Below are positions 1 to 6,870 of a stretch of 10,503 bases of DNA, one piece after another. The notes under the pieces are model-generated. The model was not told the origin of the DNA. It saw nothing but the letters and a program-made list of their open reading frames with translations, and ran no database searches. This stretch comes from Chloroflexota bacterium. Lineage in GTDB: Bacteria > Chloroflexota > Dehalococcoidia > Tepidiformales > Tepidiformaceae. Location: the NCBI GenBank assembly GCA_963169135.1, contig CAUJEQ010000184.1, forward strand, positions 1 to 10,503, written 5' to 3'. Each line of letters begins with the position of its first letter. The stretch's first letter is position 1. The position numbers and the translations under genes were made by a program.

Positions 1-860
1 TGGTGCGACTGCTCGTCGTGCGCGTGTTCGGTCGAGCCGTCCGATCCGCCGCGCTCCGTGCCGGCCGTGCCCGCCGGGAGGACCCGGCCATGGTCGAACG
101 CCGCGTCAAAACGCTCCTCGCGACCCTCGGCTGGATGTTCACCATCTTCCTGGCCATGGTGGGCTCTGCGCTGATCCTCGATCAGTTCGATGTGCAGATC
201 TCCGCAGTCATCGCTGGCGTTGGTGTTGCAGGAATTGCCATCGGCCTCGGCACGCAGACTCTCGTGAAGGACATCATCAACGGACTCTTCATCCTCGTCG
301 AAGGCCAGTACGCGGTCGGTGACGTGGTCCAGGTTGCGGGAGTCAGCGGCGAGGTCATCGAGATCACTCCCCGCCGGACGGTGTTGCGCGACATGAACGG
401 GCACGTCCACGTCATTCCCAACAGCGCCATCACCATCGCGACGAACATGACCCAGGGGTTCAGCCGCATCAACCTCGACGTGACCATCGCCTACGAAGAG
501 GACGTGGACCGCGTCATCGCCATCGTGGACGACATCTGCGAAGGACTGGCCGCCGACCGGGCTGAGGACATCCTCTCGACGCCGAAGGTTGTCCGCGTCA
601 ACAACCTGGGGAACGACGGGATCGACCTGAAAATCGTGGGCGACGTGCGCGTCTTCAAGCAGTGGGAGCTCACCGGCGAGCTGCGGCGGCGTATCAAGAA
701 TCGCTTCGATGAGGAAGACGTCGAGATCCCCTACCACCGCGAGGTGCAGGTGCCATTCGCTGGTCCCCTGGGGGCGCGTACGGCAGAGCGCAGCGCGCCC
801 AGTCCTGCTGCGGGTGCTGATGAGCCGAGCCCGGAGGAAGGCAAGCCGGGCCAGCCATGA
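1..860 (+). CDS. MscS-family mechanosensitive ion channel (5' end missing)
   Basis: Inner-membrane channel of the small-conductance mechanosensitive (MscS) family, which releases solutes when membrane tension rises after osmotic downshock. The frame is open to the window edge and the first GTG (position 3) is probably internal, because only one clear membrane helix (about residues 38-60, counted from that GTG) precedes the pore helix, while most family members have more. The pore-lining segment is Gly/Ala-rich (residues 68-98, with GIAIGLGTQTLVKDIINGLF). It leads into the beta domain with the family pattern GQYAVGDVV, then G-V, R-T-LR, G and VIPN (residues 101-140). A mixed alpha/beta cytoplasmic domain follows, and the last 35 residues are a Pro/Ala/Glu-rich, probably disordered tail. 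The stop is TGA at 858-860. The gene converges on the MaoC-like gene with 37 nt between them. Family assignment is firm; the true start and number of membrane helices cannot be seen. Confidence 0.94.
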   Translation, partial: VRLLVVRVFGRAVRSAALRAGRARREDPAMVERRVKTLLATLGWMFTIFLAMVGSALILDQFDVQISAVIAGVGVAGIAIGLGTQTLVKDIINGLFILVEGQYAVGDVVQVAGVSGEVIEITPRRTVLRDMNGHVHVIPNSAITIATNMTQGFSRINLDVTIAYEEDVDRVIAIVDDICEGLAADRAEDILSTPKVVRVNNLGNDGIDLKIVGDVRVFKQWELTGELRRRIKNRFDEEDVEIPYHREVQVPFAGPLGARTAERSAPSPAAGADEPSPEEGKPGQP

Positions 861-897
861 GGGCGAATCGAGATGCGAACGAGCGGATGAAAGCGCG

Positions 898-1785
898 TTA
901 GAACCTCAGCTCAATCTGGTCGATGCAGACTTTATCGCCCTGTCCGCCGTCGATTCGCCCATTAGCTGGCACGACGAGCCGGCCGAGAATGCGGTCGCCG
1001 TCGCGCCAGAAGCGCGTCTCCGTCGGCTCGGGCGGGTAGTGGGGCGCCGGGAGGCTCCCGATGGTGACCTCTTTGAGCCGGTCCACCCGGCCCCCGGCAA
1101 AGGCCCGGCAGGCGTCCTGGAGCACCAGTCCCATGTTGCGTGGACCATGCGTCAAAGGCGCGGGGTTGCCTGCCTGCTGGATGAAGTGGGTCGTGTTCCA
1201 GTCGCCTGAGGGGACGGCCCAATCGAACGTCACATTCACATCGGTGTCGTGGGCCACCACCTCGTCGGCCTCCCGGTCCGGCATCGCAATACGGGGCGGC
1301 GTTATCGTTCCGGCCCCTTCGGGCGCGCAGCCGAGCAGGAACAGCAGCATCCAGCCTTCGAGGAGCTGGCTGCCACTCCCCGAATCGACAACTTCGAAGT
1401 TGAACCGCACCAGGGCGTGCCCCTTGGAGGTCGCGCCGAGTTCGGAAATGCGCGAAGTCACACGCCCACGCCCGGCCTGAGGAACTGGCCCGAAGAATTT
1501 CGCTCCACCCGACCCCCAGCGCCCCACCTGCTGCCAGTTCGCATACCCCCCGATGAGCTGGTCCATGACCTCATCGCGATTCCGCGCCAGCAGTGCCCCA
1601 TTGAATGGCACCATGGGATGGCCCGCTCCATCCGACATGTTCATGAGGCACGGCAGGTCCCTCTCGTCCCGAATGGAACAGCCGGTCGCCCTCGAGAGCA
1701 GCTGCGACGTTTGCCAGCTCCAGTCGAACTCGAAATCAGAAAACACCGTGCCGGCGATATCCAGCGGGACGTTGAGGTCGGTCAT
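898..1785 (-). CDS. MaoC-like double-hotdog enoyl-CoA hydratase/dehydratase
   Basis: Predicted cytoplasmic (R)-specific enoyl-CoA hydratase or dehydratase, adding water across a 2-enoyl-CoA double bond (or the reverse). The 295 residues fit a double hotdog. The C-terminal hotdog carries the hydratase-2 active-site motif as SGDWNTTH (residues 193-200), with the catalytic Asp195 and His200 at the spacing known from peroxisomal MFE-2 hydratase, followed by the usual LTHG segment (211-214). The Pro normally after Asn in this motif is Thr198. The N-terminal hotdog (about residues 15-150) lacks the motif, as expected for the non-catalytic, substrate-covering half. ATG at 1785 is preceded by AAGGAG (1795-1800) with a 9-nt spacer. 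It lies 54 nt downstream of the acyl-CoA dehydrogenase on the same strand, so the two are probably co-transcribed and may act in sequence. The substrate is not deducible; a mesaconyl-CoA-type hydratase is one possibility among many. Confidence 0.83.
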   Translation of the reverse strand: MTDLNVPLDIAGTVFSDFEFDWSWQTSQLLSRATGCSIRDERDLPCLMNMSDGAGHPMVPFNGALLARNRDEVMDQLIGGYANWQQVGRWGSGGAKFFGPVPQAGRGRVTSRISELGATSKGHALVRFNFEVVDSGSGSQLLEGWMLLFLLGCAPEGAGTITPPRIAMPDREADEVVAHDTDVNVTFDWAVPSGDWNTTHFIQQAGNPAPLTHGPRNMGLVLQDACRAFAGGRVDRLKEVTIGSLPAPHYPPEPTETRFWRDGDRILGRLVVPANGRIDGGQGDKVCIDQIELRF

Positions 1786-1839
1786 TTCGGCTGACTCCTT
1801 GGAACAACAAAACGGAGAGGGGCGTGGGCGGGCCGCACT

Positions 1840-3012
1840 CTAGATCGGGTAGTCCTTGACGATGCCGCGCGCGATCACCGTCTTCTGAATGTCGCTTGTG
1901 CCCTCGGCGATGACCATGAGGGGGGCATCGCGGTAATAGCGTTCGATCGGCAGTTCCTTGCTGTAGCCCACCCCACCGTGGATGCGCATCGCATCAAGGA
2001 CGCACTCCTGCGCGATCTCGGTCGCGTAGAGCTTGGCGATCCCGGCATCGAGGTCGCTCCGGACGCCCGAGTCCTTCTTGCGCGCGGCATCGAGCGTGAG
2101 GAGGCGCGCCGCCCGGATCTTCGTGATCATCTCGGCCAGCCGCAGCTGTTGGGCCTGGTGTTCGAAGATCGGCTTGCCGAAGGCCTCGCGCTTCTGCGCG
2201 TAGCGGATCGAGTCGTCGAAGGCGGCCTGGGCGACGCCCACGCCACGGGCCGCGACGTTAATCCGCCCGACTTCGAGCGCGCTCATGATGTGCTGGAAGC
2301 CGCGGCCCTCGCTCCCGCCCAGCACCTGCGTGGCCGGGACGCGGCAGTCGTCGAAGGTCAGCTCGGTGGTCTCGACGCCCTTGTAACCCAGCTTCTCCAG
2401 CCGCCGGCCGGCCGCGAACCCGGGTGTGCCCGCATCGACCAGGAAGGCGGTGATGCCTTTGTGCCGCGGGTTGGCGGTGGTGTCGGTCTTGGTCATCGCC
2501 AGGTAGACGCCCGCGCGGTGGCCGTTGGTCACCCACATCTTTTGACCGTTGATGATGTAGTCGTCGCCATCGCGGACGGCGGTCGTCTTGATGGCCTGGG
2601 CATCGGAACCCGCATCGGGCTCGGTGATGGTCAGGGCGCAGCGGATCTCCGGCTCAACCAGCTTCGGCAGGTACTTTTGCTTCTGCTCTTCGGTGCCGTA
2701 CTCGCTGATGGCGTAGCCGACGAGCACGTGCGTGTTGATGATGCCCGCCAGGCTCATCCAGCCACGTGCCAGCTCCATGCAGACGCCCGCGTAGCACTCG
2801 AAGCTCAGGTCCAGGCCGCCGTAGGCCTCCGGGATCTTGATCCCGAAGAGGCCCATTTCCGACATCCCCTTGACCAGCGGATCCGGGAACTGGTCCGCAT
2901 GTTCGTATTCCAGGGCGACCGGTTTGACCTCGCGGTCTACCCAGACGCCCACGTTCGAAACGATTTCCTGTGCAATGGGGTCGGTGATATCAGCGGCGTA
3001 ATCTCGTGCCAT
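1840..3012 (-). CDS. Acyl-CoA dehydrogenase (FAD-dependent)
   Basis: FAD flavoenzyme that introduces the alpha,beta double bond into an acyl-CoA and passes electrons to electron-transfer flavoprotein. At 390 residues it has the normal single-module length. Visible landmarks are an N-terminal helical domain with GLFGIKIPEAYGG (54-66), the first family signature CALTITEPDAGSD (125-137) and the flavin-facing MWVTNG (159-164). After the beta domain come the helical segments ARGVGVAQAAFD (255-266) and YAQKREAFGKPI (271-282), then IHGGVGY (344-350). The catalytic base is Glu370 in AEGTSDIQ, the position used by short- and medium-chain enzymes. ATG at 3012 is preceded by AGGAA (3019-3023). It heads a minus-strand unit with the MaoC-like hydratase and is divergent from the MFS exporter. 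Chain length or branching specificity cannot be read from the sequence. It lacks the N-terminal extension of characterised methylsuccinyl-CoA dehydrogenases, so that role is possible but unsupported. Confidence 0.96.
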   Translation of the reverse strand: MARDYAADITDPIAQEIVSNVGVWVDREVKPVALEYEHADQFPDPLVKGMSEMGLFGIKIPEAYGGLDLSFECYAGVCMELARGWMSLAGIINTHVLVGYAISEYGTEEQKQKYLPKLVEPEIRCALTITEPDAGSDAQAIKTTAVRDGDDYIINGQKMWVTNGHRAGVYLAMTKTDTTANPRHKGITAFLVDAGTPGFAAGRRLEKLGYKGVETTELTFDDCRVPATQVLGGSEGRGFQHIMSALEVGRINVAARGVGVAQAAFDDSIRYAQKREAFGKPIFEHQAQQLRLAEMITKIRAARLLTLDAARKKDSGVRSDLDAGIAKLYATEIAQECVLDAMRIHGGVGYSKELPIERYYRDAPLMVIAEGTSDIQKTVIARGIVKDYPI

Positions 3013-3047
3013 TGGCAGTTCCTGCAGATCCGGTATTCGTGCCGTTT

Positions 3048-3076
3048 AGTATGGGCCAACCGGCCGGTATTGACGA
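3048..3076 (-). promoter_or_regulatory. Weak candidate promoter for the acyl-CoA dehydrogenase unit
   Basis: Read on the minus strand, TCGTCA (3071-3076, 4 of 6 to the -35 consensus) and CATACT (3048-3053, 4 of 6 to the -10) are separated by exactly 17 nt. They lie about 35 nt upstream of the dehydrogenase ATG. Spacing and location fit, but the hexamers are poor; matches this good arise by chance. Confidence 0.25.
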
Positions 3077-3145
3077 CGCGAACGAGCCAGGCCGAAGTGC
3101 GGCGGGCACACGCCGGGCGTCCCCGGAGCGCGGGATGGGGGTAGC

Positions 3146-3154
3146 TGCTAGAAT
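3146..3154 (+). promoter_or_regulatory. Candidate extended -10 promoter for the MFS gene
   Basis: TG at 3146-3147, one base, then TAGAAT at 3149-3154 (5 of 6 to TATAAT) matches the extended -10 form of sigma-70-type promoters, which can work with a poor -35; no good -35 hexamer is seen at 16-18 nt upstream. Transcription would start near 3161, giving a leader of about 60 nt before the GTG at 3220. Confidence 0.4.
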
Positions 3155-3219
3155 CCGGCGATGGTCGAGAAACCGAATCCCGTTCGGAGTTGCCATCCAG
3201 GCTGGACGAGGGTCTCCCC

Positions 3220-4602
3220 GTGAGCGAAATGCGGCCGTTTCCGGGCGGCGGTCCGCCGGGCATGTCCTCCAACAAGCCATCGTTCCGGGCCGCGCTCTCG
3301 GTCTTCGAGAACCGCAACTACCGCTTCCTCTGGACCTCTTCGCTCTTCTCTTTCACCGGCATGCAGATGCAGATGGTGGCCAGGGCGCTCCTCGCCTGGG
3401 AGCTGACCCGGTCCTTCGGCTCGGTCGGGCTCATCTCTCTCTCCTTTGGCCTCCCGATGCTGCTCTTCTCCCTGGTCGGAGGCTCCCTGGCCGACCGATT
3501 CGACAAGCGCAATCTGACGCTGATATCGATGGTGGCGACCGCCCTGCTCGCTCTGGTCAACGCGCTCATGCTGGTGACCGGGACCATTACGATTGGCTGG
3601 TTGTTCGTGCTGGGCCTCGCCGGGGGTACATCGATGGCCCTGGGGATGCCTGCCCGCATGCCGCTGATGGCGCATGTGGTCGGCCCCCAAAACCTCATGG
3701 CTGCCATGGCAATGTCCAACTCAGCGATGAATGCGACGCGGCTGTTCGGCCCCGCGCTTGCGGGCGCGATGGTGGCAGCGTGGAACCTGGAGTCGGTCTA
3801 CTTCCTGCAGACGGGCCTCTACGCCGTCTCCATCCTGACCATGCTGGCAGTCCCCGCCGGCATCGGCAGGATGCCCTTCGGGATGCGCCGCCAGAGCATG
3901 TGGCGCGAAATCGGCGACGGCCTCTCCTATGTCGTCCGGGATCGGCAGTTGCGCATGCTGAACCTGATGATGTTCATGGTGGCGTTCTTCGTGATGCCGT
4001 ACGTGATGCTTCTCGCCGGCTTCGTGCAGGAAGACCTCGGGAAAGGCGAGCGCGAGTACGGGCTGCTGCAGTCCGTCTCCGGGGCCGGCGCGCTCATCGC
4101 GTCCCTCGCGATTGCCAGCCTGACCGCCTACGACCGGAAAGCGCTGCTGCAATGGGGGGCGGGTATCCTCGGCGGCCTCAGCCTTATCGGGCTCGCGCTG
4201 GGATCGGAGGCGTTCGGGTTCGTGGGCGCCCTGGGCGCGACGCTCGTCCTCGGTCTCGCCCTGACGGTGTATCAGACGGTGAACAGCACCCTCACCATGG
4301 ACGCGGCGAGGCCGGAGATGTACGGGCGCGTCATGAGCATCAGTATGCTGAGCTTCAGCGCGATGCCCCTCATGGCGTGGCCGCTCGGCCAGCTCGCCGA
4401 CGGGATCGGCGTGACCAACATGTTCATCGGCCAGGGACTCCTGGTCATCGGGTTCTTGCTGGTGATGGGGATTGCCCGGCCCGCATACACCTTCGGCCGG
4501 ACGCCACCGGCCACCCACCCGGTCGAGCATCCCCCATGGGGTGCAAGGCCGCCCCAGCGGGATGAGGATGAACGGGCGGTACCCGCCAGCGGCGGGAGGT
4601 AA
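3220..4602 (+). CDS. Major facilitator superfamily transporter, MFS_3/enterobactin-exporter-like
   Basis: Polytopic inner-membrane secondary transporter, most like the drug/siderophore-efflux branch of the MFS driven by the proton gradient. The N-terminal RNYRFLW (32-38) begins helix 1. The loop between helices 2 and 3 carries the MFS motif GGSLADRFDKR (87-97). The second half has the branch-typical GRVMSISMLSFSAMPL before GQLADGIG. Length (460 residues) and repeated hydrophobic segments fit about 12 helices. A hydrophilic Pro/Arg-rich tail of about 35 residues ends the protein. I chose GTG 3220 because GAGGG (3208-3212) precedes it by 7 nt; the longer TTG start at 3190 and ATGs at 3229 and 3262 have weaker ribosome sites. 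It is divergent from the acyl-CoA dehydrogenase and converges on the membrane-anchored gene with only 17 nt between stops. The substrate is unknown. Confidence 0.92.
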   Translation: MSEMRPFPGGGPPGMSSNKPSFRAALSVFENRNYRFLWTSSLFSFTGMQMQMVARALLAWELTRSFGSVGLISLSFGLPMLLFSLVGGSLADRFDKRNLTLISMVATALLALVNALMLVTGTITIGWLFVLGLAGGTSMALGMPARMPLMAHVVGPQNLMAAMAMSNSAMNATRLFGPALAGAMVAAWNLESVYFLQTGLYAVSILTMLAVPAGIGRMPFGMRRQSMWREIGDGLSYVVRDRQLRMLNLMMFMVAFFVMPYVMLLAGFVQEDLGKGEREYGLLQSVSGAGALIASLAIASLTAYDRKALLQWGAGILGGLSLIGLALGSEAFGFVGALGATLVLGLALTVYQTVNSTLTMDAARPEMYGRVMSISMLSFSAMPLMAWPLGQLADGIGVTNMFIGQGLLVIGFLLVMGIARPAYTFGRTPPATHPVEHPPWGARPPQRDEDERAVPASGGR

Positions 4603-4619
4603 GCCGCGGCGGCTGGCCT

Positions 4620-5429
4620 CTACGGGGCTTCTGTGACCGTGCTCTCCAGGATCTCTTCCGACTCGAACAGCTCCTGGTGGCCGTCTCTGAAGACAAGGAA
4701 CAACGACGTAGAGACGACGAATCCGGCGCCGTCGTGGACCAGCCAGACGCTTCTCACGTCCGTCACGTCCTGGAAGTCTTCCGGCCGGCCGTCCGAGCCC
4801 TGGATCAAGCTCCCGCGAACGACGGCGTCCGCCGGGGCGGTGGACTCGTAGCGGCTGACCGTGTCTCCCAGGTAATCGGCACTCCCTGTCCGGGACGCGC
4901 CGAATTTGGAGAGCCTGGCTTCCCAGTCCGCGGCCGGACCCTCGTACTCTTTTCCACACTCGATTGTGCCCAGTCCAGGCCCCGGTGCGGCCGGGAGCTC
5001 CAGGAACCGGTTCTCGTCCGTGAGGACGATCCCCGGACGCGGGAAGAACTCCACCACGTTCTCACCGCGCGTGGTCCGGGTCTCGTACCACGGGATCCCG
5101 GTGGCGTTGTCGGTCACGGTCAGGGTGGCCGAAGGCTCGCAGTTCGCGTCGACGCTGATCACGATCGTGCGGAGTGCGTCGAGCGGCGGCAGGATGGAAA
5201 TCTCGCCGCCAGCGGCCTGGCGAGGAGGGGTGGGACCGCGCTTGACGTGCCGGATCACCACCCGGTAGGAACTGGAAGGCGTAACCGGGTTCCAGGATTC
5301 GAACCTGCCGGGTTCACCGTTGTTCGCTGGCGCCGCACTGTCGCGCATCAGGAAGAACGCGATGCCGACCGCGGCCACAACCAGCCCGGTGAGTAAGACC
5401 ACCACGGTCCGGGATCGGAATTGCCACAT
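4620..5429 (-). CDS. Hypothetical membrane-anchored extracytoplasmic protein
   Basis: I do not recognise this 269-residue protein. It begins with a short basic cytoplasmic stretch (MWQFRSR) and one hydrophobic helix (about residues 8-28). No lipobox or clear signal-peptidase site follows, so it is probably anchored with the rest outside the membrane. The exported part looks beta-rich and has two cysteines (Cys97, Cys158) that could form a disulfide. It contains no catalytic motif I can name and ends in an acidic stretch. ATG 5429 is chosen over the longer TTG at 5459 because a near-perfect AGGAGG (5436-5441) lies 6 nt before it. The gene starts 51 nt after the ccr stop on the same strand and may be transcribed with it, though its topology gives no functional link to Ccr. 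The strong ribosome site, membrane anchor and codon pattern support a real gene. Confidence 0.75.
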   Translation of the reverse strand: MWQFRSRTVVVLLTGLVVAAVGIAFFLMRDSAAPANNGEPGRFESWNPVTPSSSYRVVIRHVKRGPTPPRQAAGGEISILPPLDALRTIVISVDANCEPSATLTVTDNATGIPWYETRTTRGENVVEFFPRPGIVLTDENRFLELPAAPGPGLGTIECGKEYEGPAADWEARLSKFGASRTGSADYLGDTVSRYESTAPADAVVRGSLIQGSDGRPEDFQDVTDVRSVWLVHDGAGFVVSTSLFLVFRDGHQELFESEEILESTVTEAP

Positions 5430-5480
5430 CGCCGCCCTCCTGCTCGTTTTGACGTGCAAAGCGGCGACCGCCCGGCACGT

Positions 5481-6734
5481 CTAGCGGATCGTCTTCATGC
5501 CCTCGCGCGGTGCGCCCACGAGGATGGCCATATTCCCGTCCGGGTGGCGGTTCTCGTACATGAGCTGGTGGCACTCGCCCGTCTGGTCGAACGAGAACGT
5601 GCGCGAGAGCGCCGGTTGAACCTTGCCTTCGATAACAAGTTTGTTGAACGCATACGCCTGGTCGTCGTTGGCGAAGTGCGAGCCCTGGAGGCGCTTCTGG
5701 CGCATCCACAGGTAACGCAGGTCCACGTCGGCGTTGTACCCGGTCGTGCCCGCGCAGATGACCACCATGCCGCCCGTATCGCACACGAATTGCGAAGTGG
5801 GAATGGTGTCCTGCCCGGGGTGTTCGAACACGATCCGCGGGCTGCGGCGCTCACCAAGGACATCCCAGATCGCCTTGCCGAAGGCGCGGGCGCCGACCGT
5901 GAACTTGTTCATCTCGTCGCTCTCCCAGTGCGGCAACCGGCCCCAGTGGTCGAAGTTCTTGCGGTTCACGCAGCCGACCGCTCCGAGCTTCATGCAAAAC
6001 TCGAACTTCGATTCGTTCGAGACGACCGCGACGGGCCTGGCCCCGGCCTGGGCCGCCAGTTGGATGGCCATCGAGCCAAGCCCCCCGGCGCCGCCCCAGA
6101 CGAGCACTACGTCGCCTTCGCGAACGTTGTGCGGCGGCCACCCGAAGAGCATCCGGTACGCGGTCGAGCCGACGAGGGTGGGCGCCGCAGCCTCCTCCCA
6201 GGTCAGGTGCTTTGCCTTGGGCATGCACTGGTGTGCCTGGACCTTCGTGAACTGCGCGAACGACCCCCAGCTGGTCTCGTATCCCCAGATCCTGAAGCTC
6301 GGGCTGAACATCGGGTCTTCGCCGGAGGTCACCTCGGGCGCGTGGATGTCCCAGGAGCCACAGTGGATGACGACCTCGTCCCCAACCTTCACATTGGTGA
6401 CTGCCGAGCCGGTTTTCCACACGATGCCCGAGGCATCAGACCCGCCGATGTGGTGGTCTCCAGGGTCGCCGCCCTTTTGCCGCGCAGCGATGACGTCCAC
6501 CGGGCTACCGAGGCCCGCCCAGACGTTGTTGTAGTTCACGCCGGCCGCCATCACGTACACGAGGACGTCGTCCGGGCCGATTCCGGGCGTTTCGATCACT
6601 TCGGTCTGGAACGCCTGGTTTGGCTGCCCGTAACGGGACTGGCGGATCACCTGGGCGTGCATCTTCTCCGGCACATGGCCCAGCGGGGGGGCTTCGCCGA
6701 TAGGGTAGAGGTCCTTCAGGGTGTCGGTGGTCAT
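5481..6734 (-). CDS. ccr: Crotonyl-CoA carboxylase/reductase
   Basis: NADPH-dependent reductive carboxylation of crotonyl-CoA with CO2 to (2S)-ethylmalonyl-CoA, in the cytoplasm. It is a member of the medium-chain dehydrogenase/reductase family. The 417 residues match the family length. Landmarks are AAGVNYNNVWAGLGSPVD (63-80), with Asn70 at a CO2-pocket position; the WGYET segment, with Tyr152 and Glu153; the Rossmann GGAGGLGS (214-221); FEHPG (303-307); YLWMRQKRLQGSHFAN (341-356), with His353; and a C-terminal GNMAILVGAP. The Asn/aromatic/Glu/His set corresponds to the CO2-binding pocket described for Kitasatospora Ccr, where the aromatic is Phe; Tyr is what I recall in proteobacterial enzymes. 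ATG 6734 is preceded by GAGGAG (6745-6750). Ccr serves either the ethylmalonyl-CoA pathway of C2 assimilation or polyketide extender-unit supply; no polyketide genes are visible here. The paralogous acrylyl-CoA reductases are an unlikely alternative given the complete pocket. Confidence 0.95.
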   Translation of the reverse strand: MTTDTLKDLYPIGEAPPLGHVPEKMHAQVIRQSRYGQPNQAFQTEVIETPGIGPDDVLVYVMAAGVNYNNVWAGLGSPVDVIAARQKGGDPGDHHIGGSDASGIVWKTGSAVTNVKVGDEVVIHCGSWDIHAPEVTSGEDPMFSPSFRIWGYETSWGSFAQFTKVQAHQCMPKAKHLTWEEAAAPTLVGSTAYRMLFGWPPHNVREGDVVLVWGGAGGLGSMAIQLAAQAGARPVAVVSNESKFEFCMKLGAVGCVNRKNFDHWGRLPHWESDEMNKFTVGARAFGKAIWDVLGERRSPRIVFEHPGQDTIPTSQFVCDTGGMVVICAGTTGYNADVDLRYLWMRQKRLQGSHFANDDQAYAFNKLVIEGKVQPALSRTFSFDQTGECHQLMYENRHPDGNMAILVGAPREGMKTIR

Positions 6735-6808
6735 CGCGTCAATGCTCCTCGGGCGCCGGCTTGCGCAGCTTCCCTTCGCGCGGTGCGGAAAGCCGCTTGT
6801 GTCCGCCG

Positions 6809-6837
6809 ATGATACCGCAGCCCTATCGACCGGTAAA
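6809..6837 (-). promoter_or_regulatory. Candidate sigma-70-type promoter for ccr
   Basis: On the minus strand, TTTACC (6832-6837, 4 of 6) and TATCAT (6809-6814, 5 of 6) are separated by exactly 17 nt. Transcription would start near 6802, leaving a leader of about 68 nt before the ccr ATG. It lies in the 132-nt gap after the Gfo/Idh gene, suggesting ccr can be expressed independently of that gene. Confidence 0.5.
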
Positions 6838-6855
6838 CGCGATCAACGCCCAGCC

Positions 6856-6870
6856 ATAGTCTGCGACTAT
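6856..6870. promoter_or_regulatory. Small palindrome upstream of the ccr promoter, possible operator
   Basis: ATAGTC-TGC-GACTAT is a perfect 6-bp inverted repeat with a 3-nt centre. It overlaps the stop codon of the Gfo/Idh gene. Its centre (6863) is about 61 nt upstream of the predicted ccr start site, a classical position for an activator. A repeat this size can arise by chance in a gap of this length, so the operator role is inference. Confidence 0.3.

Noticed and set aside
709..1209. 166-codon + frame bridging the channel and hydratase genes
   Set aside because: It overlaps the ends of two well-supported genes, has a typical shadow composition, and has no ribosome site.
3030..3071. Direct repeat CCGGTATT (3030-3037 and 3064-3071) flanking the candidate dehydrogenase -10
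   Set aside because: An 8-base repeat within about 200 bases has a fair chance of occurring at random, and there is no third copy or symmetry to suggest an operator.
1978..3144. 388-codon + strand open frame opposite the acyl-CoA dehydrogenase
   Set aside because: It is the complement of a gene with complete family signatures; the translation is Leu/Asp/Gly-rich shadow sequence.
3190..3219. TTG at 3190 as the MFS start
   Set aside because: No ribosome site is placed for it, whereas GAGGG precedes GTG 3220 by 7 nt. The added residues do not belong to the MFS fold.
3006..4565. 519-codon + strand open frame over the MFS gene
   Set aside because: It is an out-of-frame shadow of the MFS gene, Arg/Pro/Gly-rich with no family motif. 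The MFS frame has helices, motif A and a ribosome site.
4574..4596. Hairpin CCCGCC-AGC-GGCGGG at the end of the MFS gene as a convergent terminator
   Set aside because: The stem is perfect but only 6 bp, inside the coding end, with a competing upstream arm and no T-run on either strand. It is too weak to call in such GC-rich DNA.
5430..5459. TTG at 5459 as the start of the membrane-anchored protein
   Set aside because: The strong AGGAGG lies inside this extension and points to ATG 5429.
5421..6812. 463-codon + strand open frame opposite ccr
   Set aside because: It is antisense to an unmistakable Ccr and His/Arg/Val-rich in the manner of high-GC shadow frames, with no recognisable domain.
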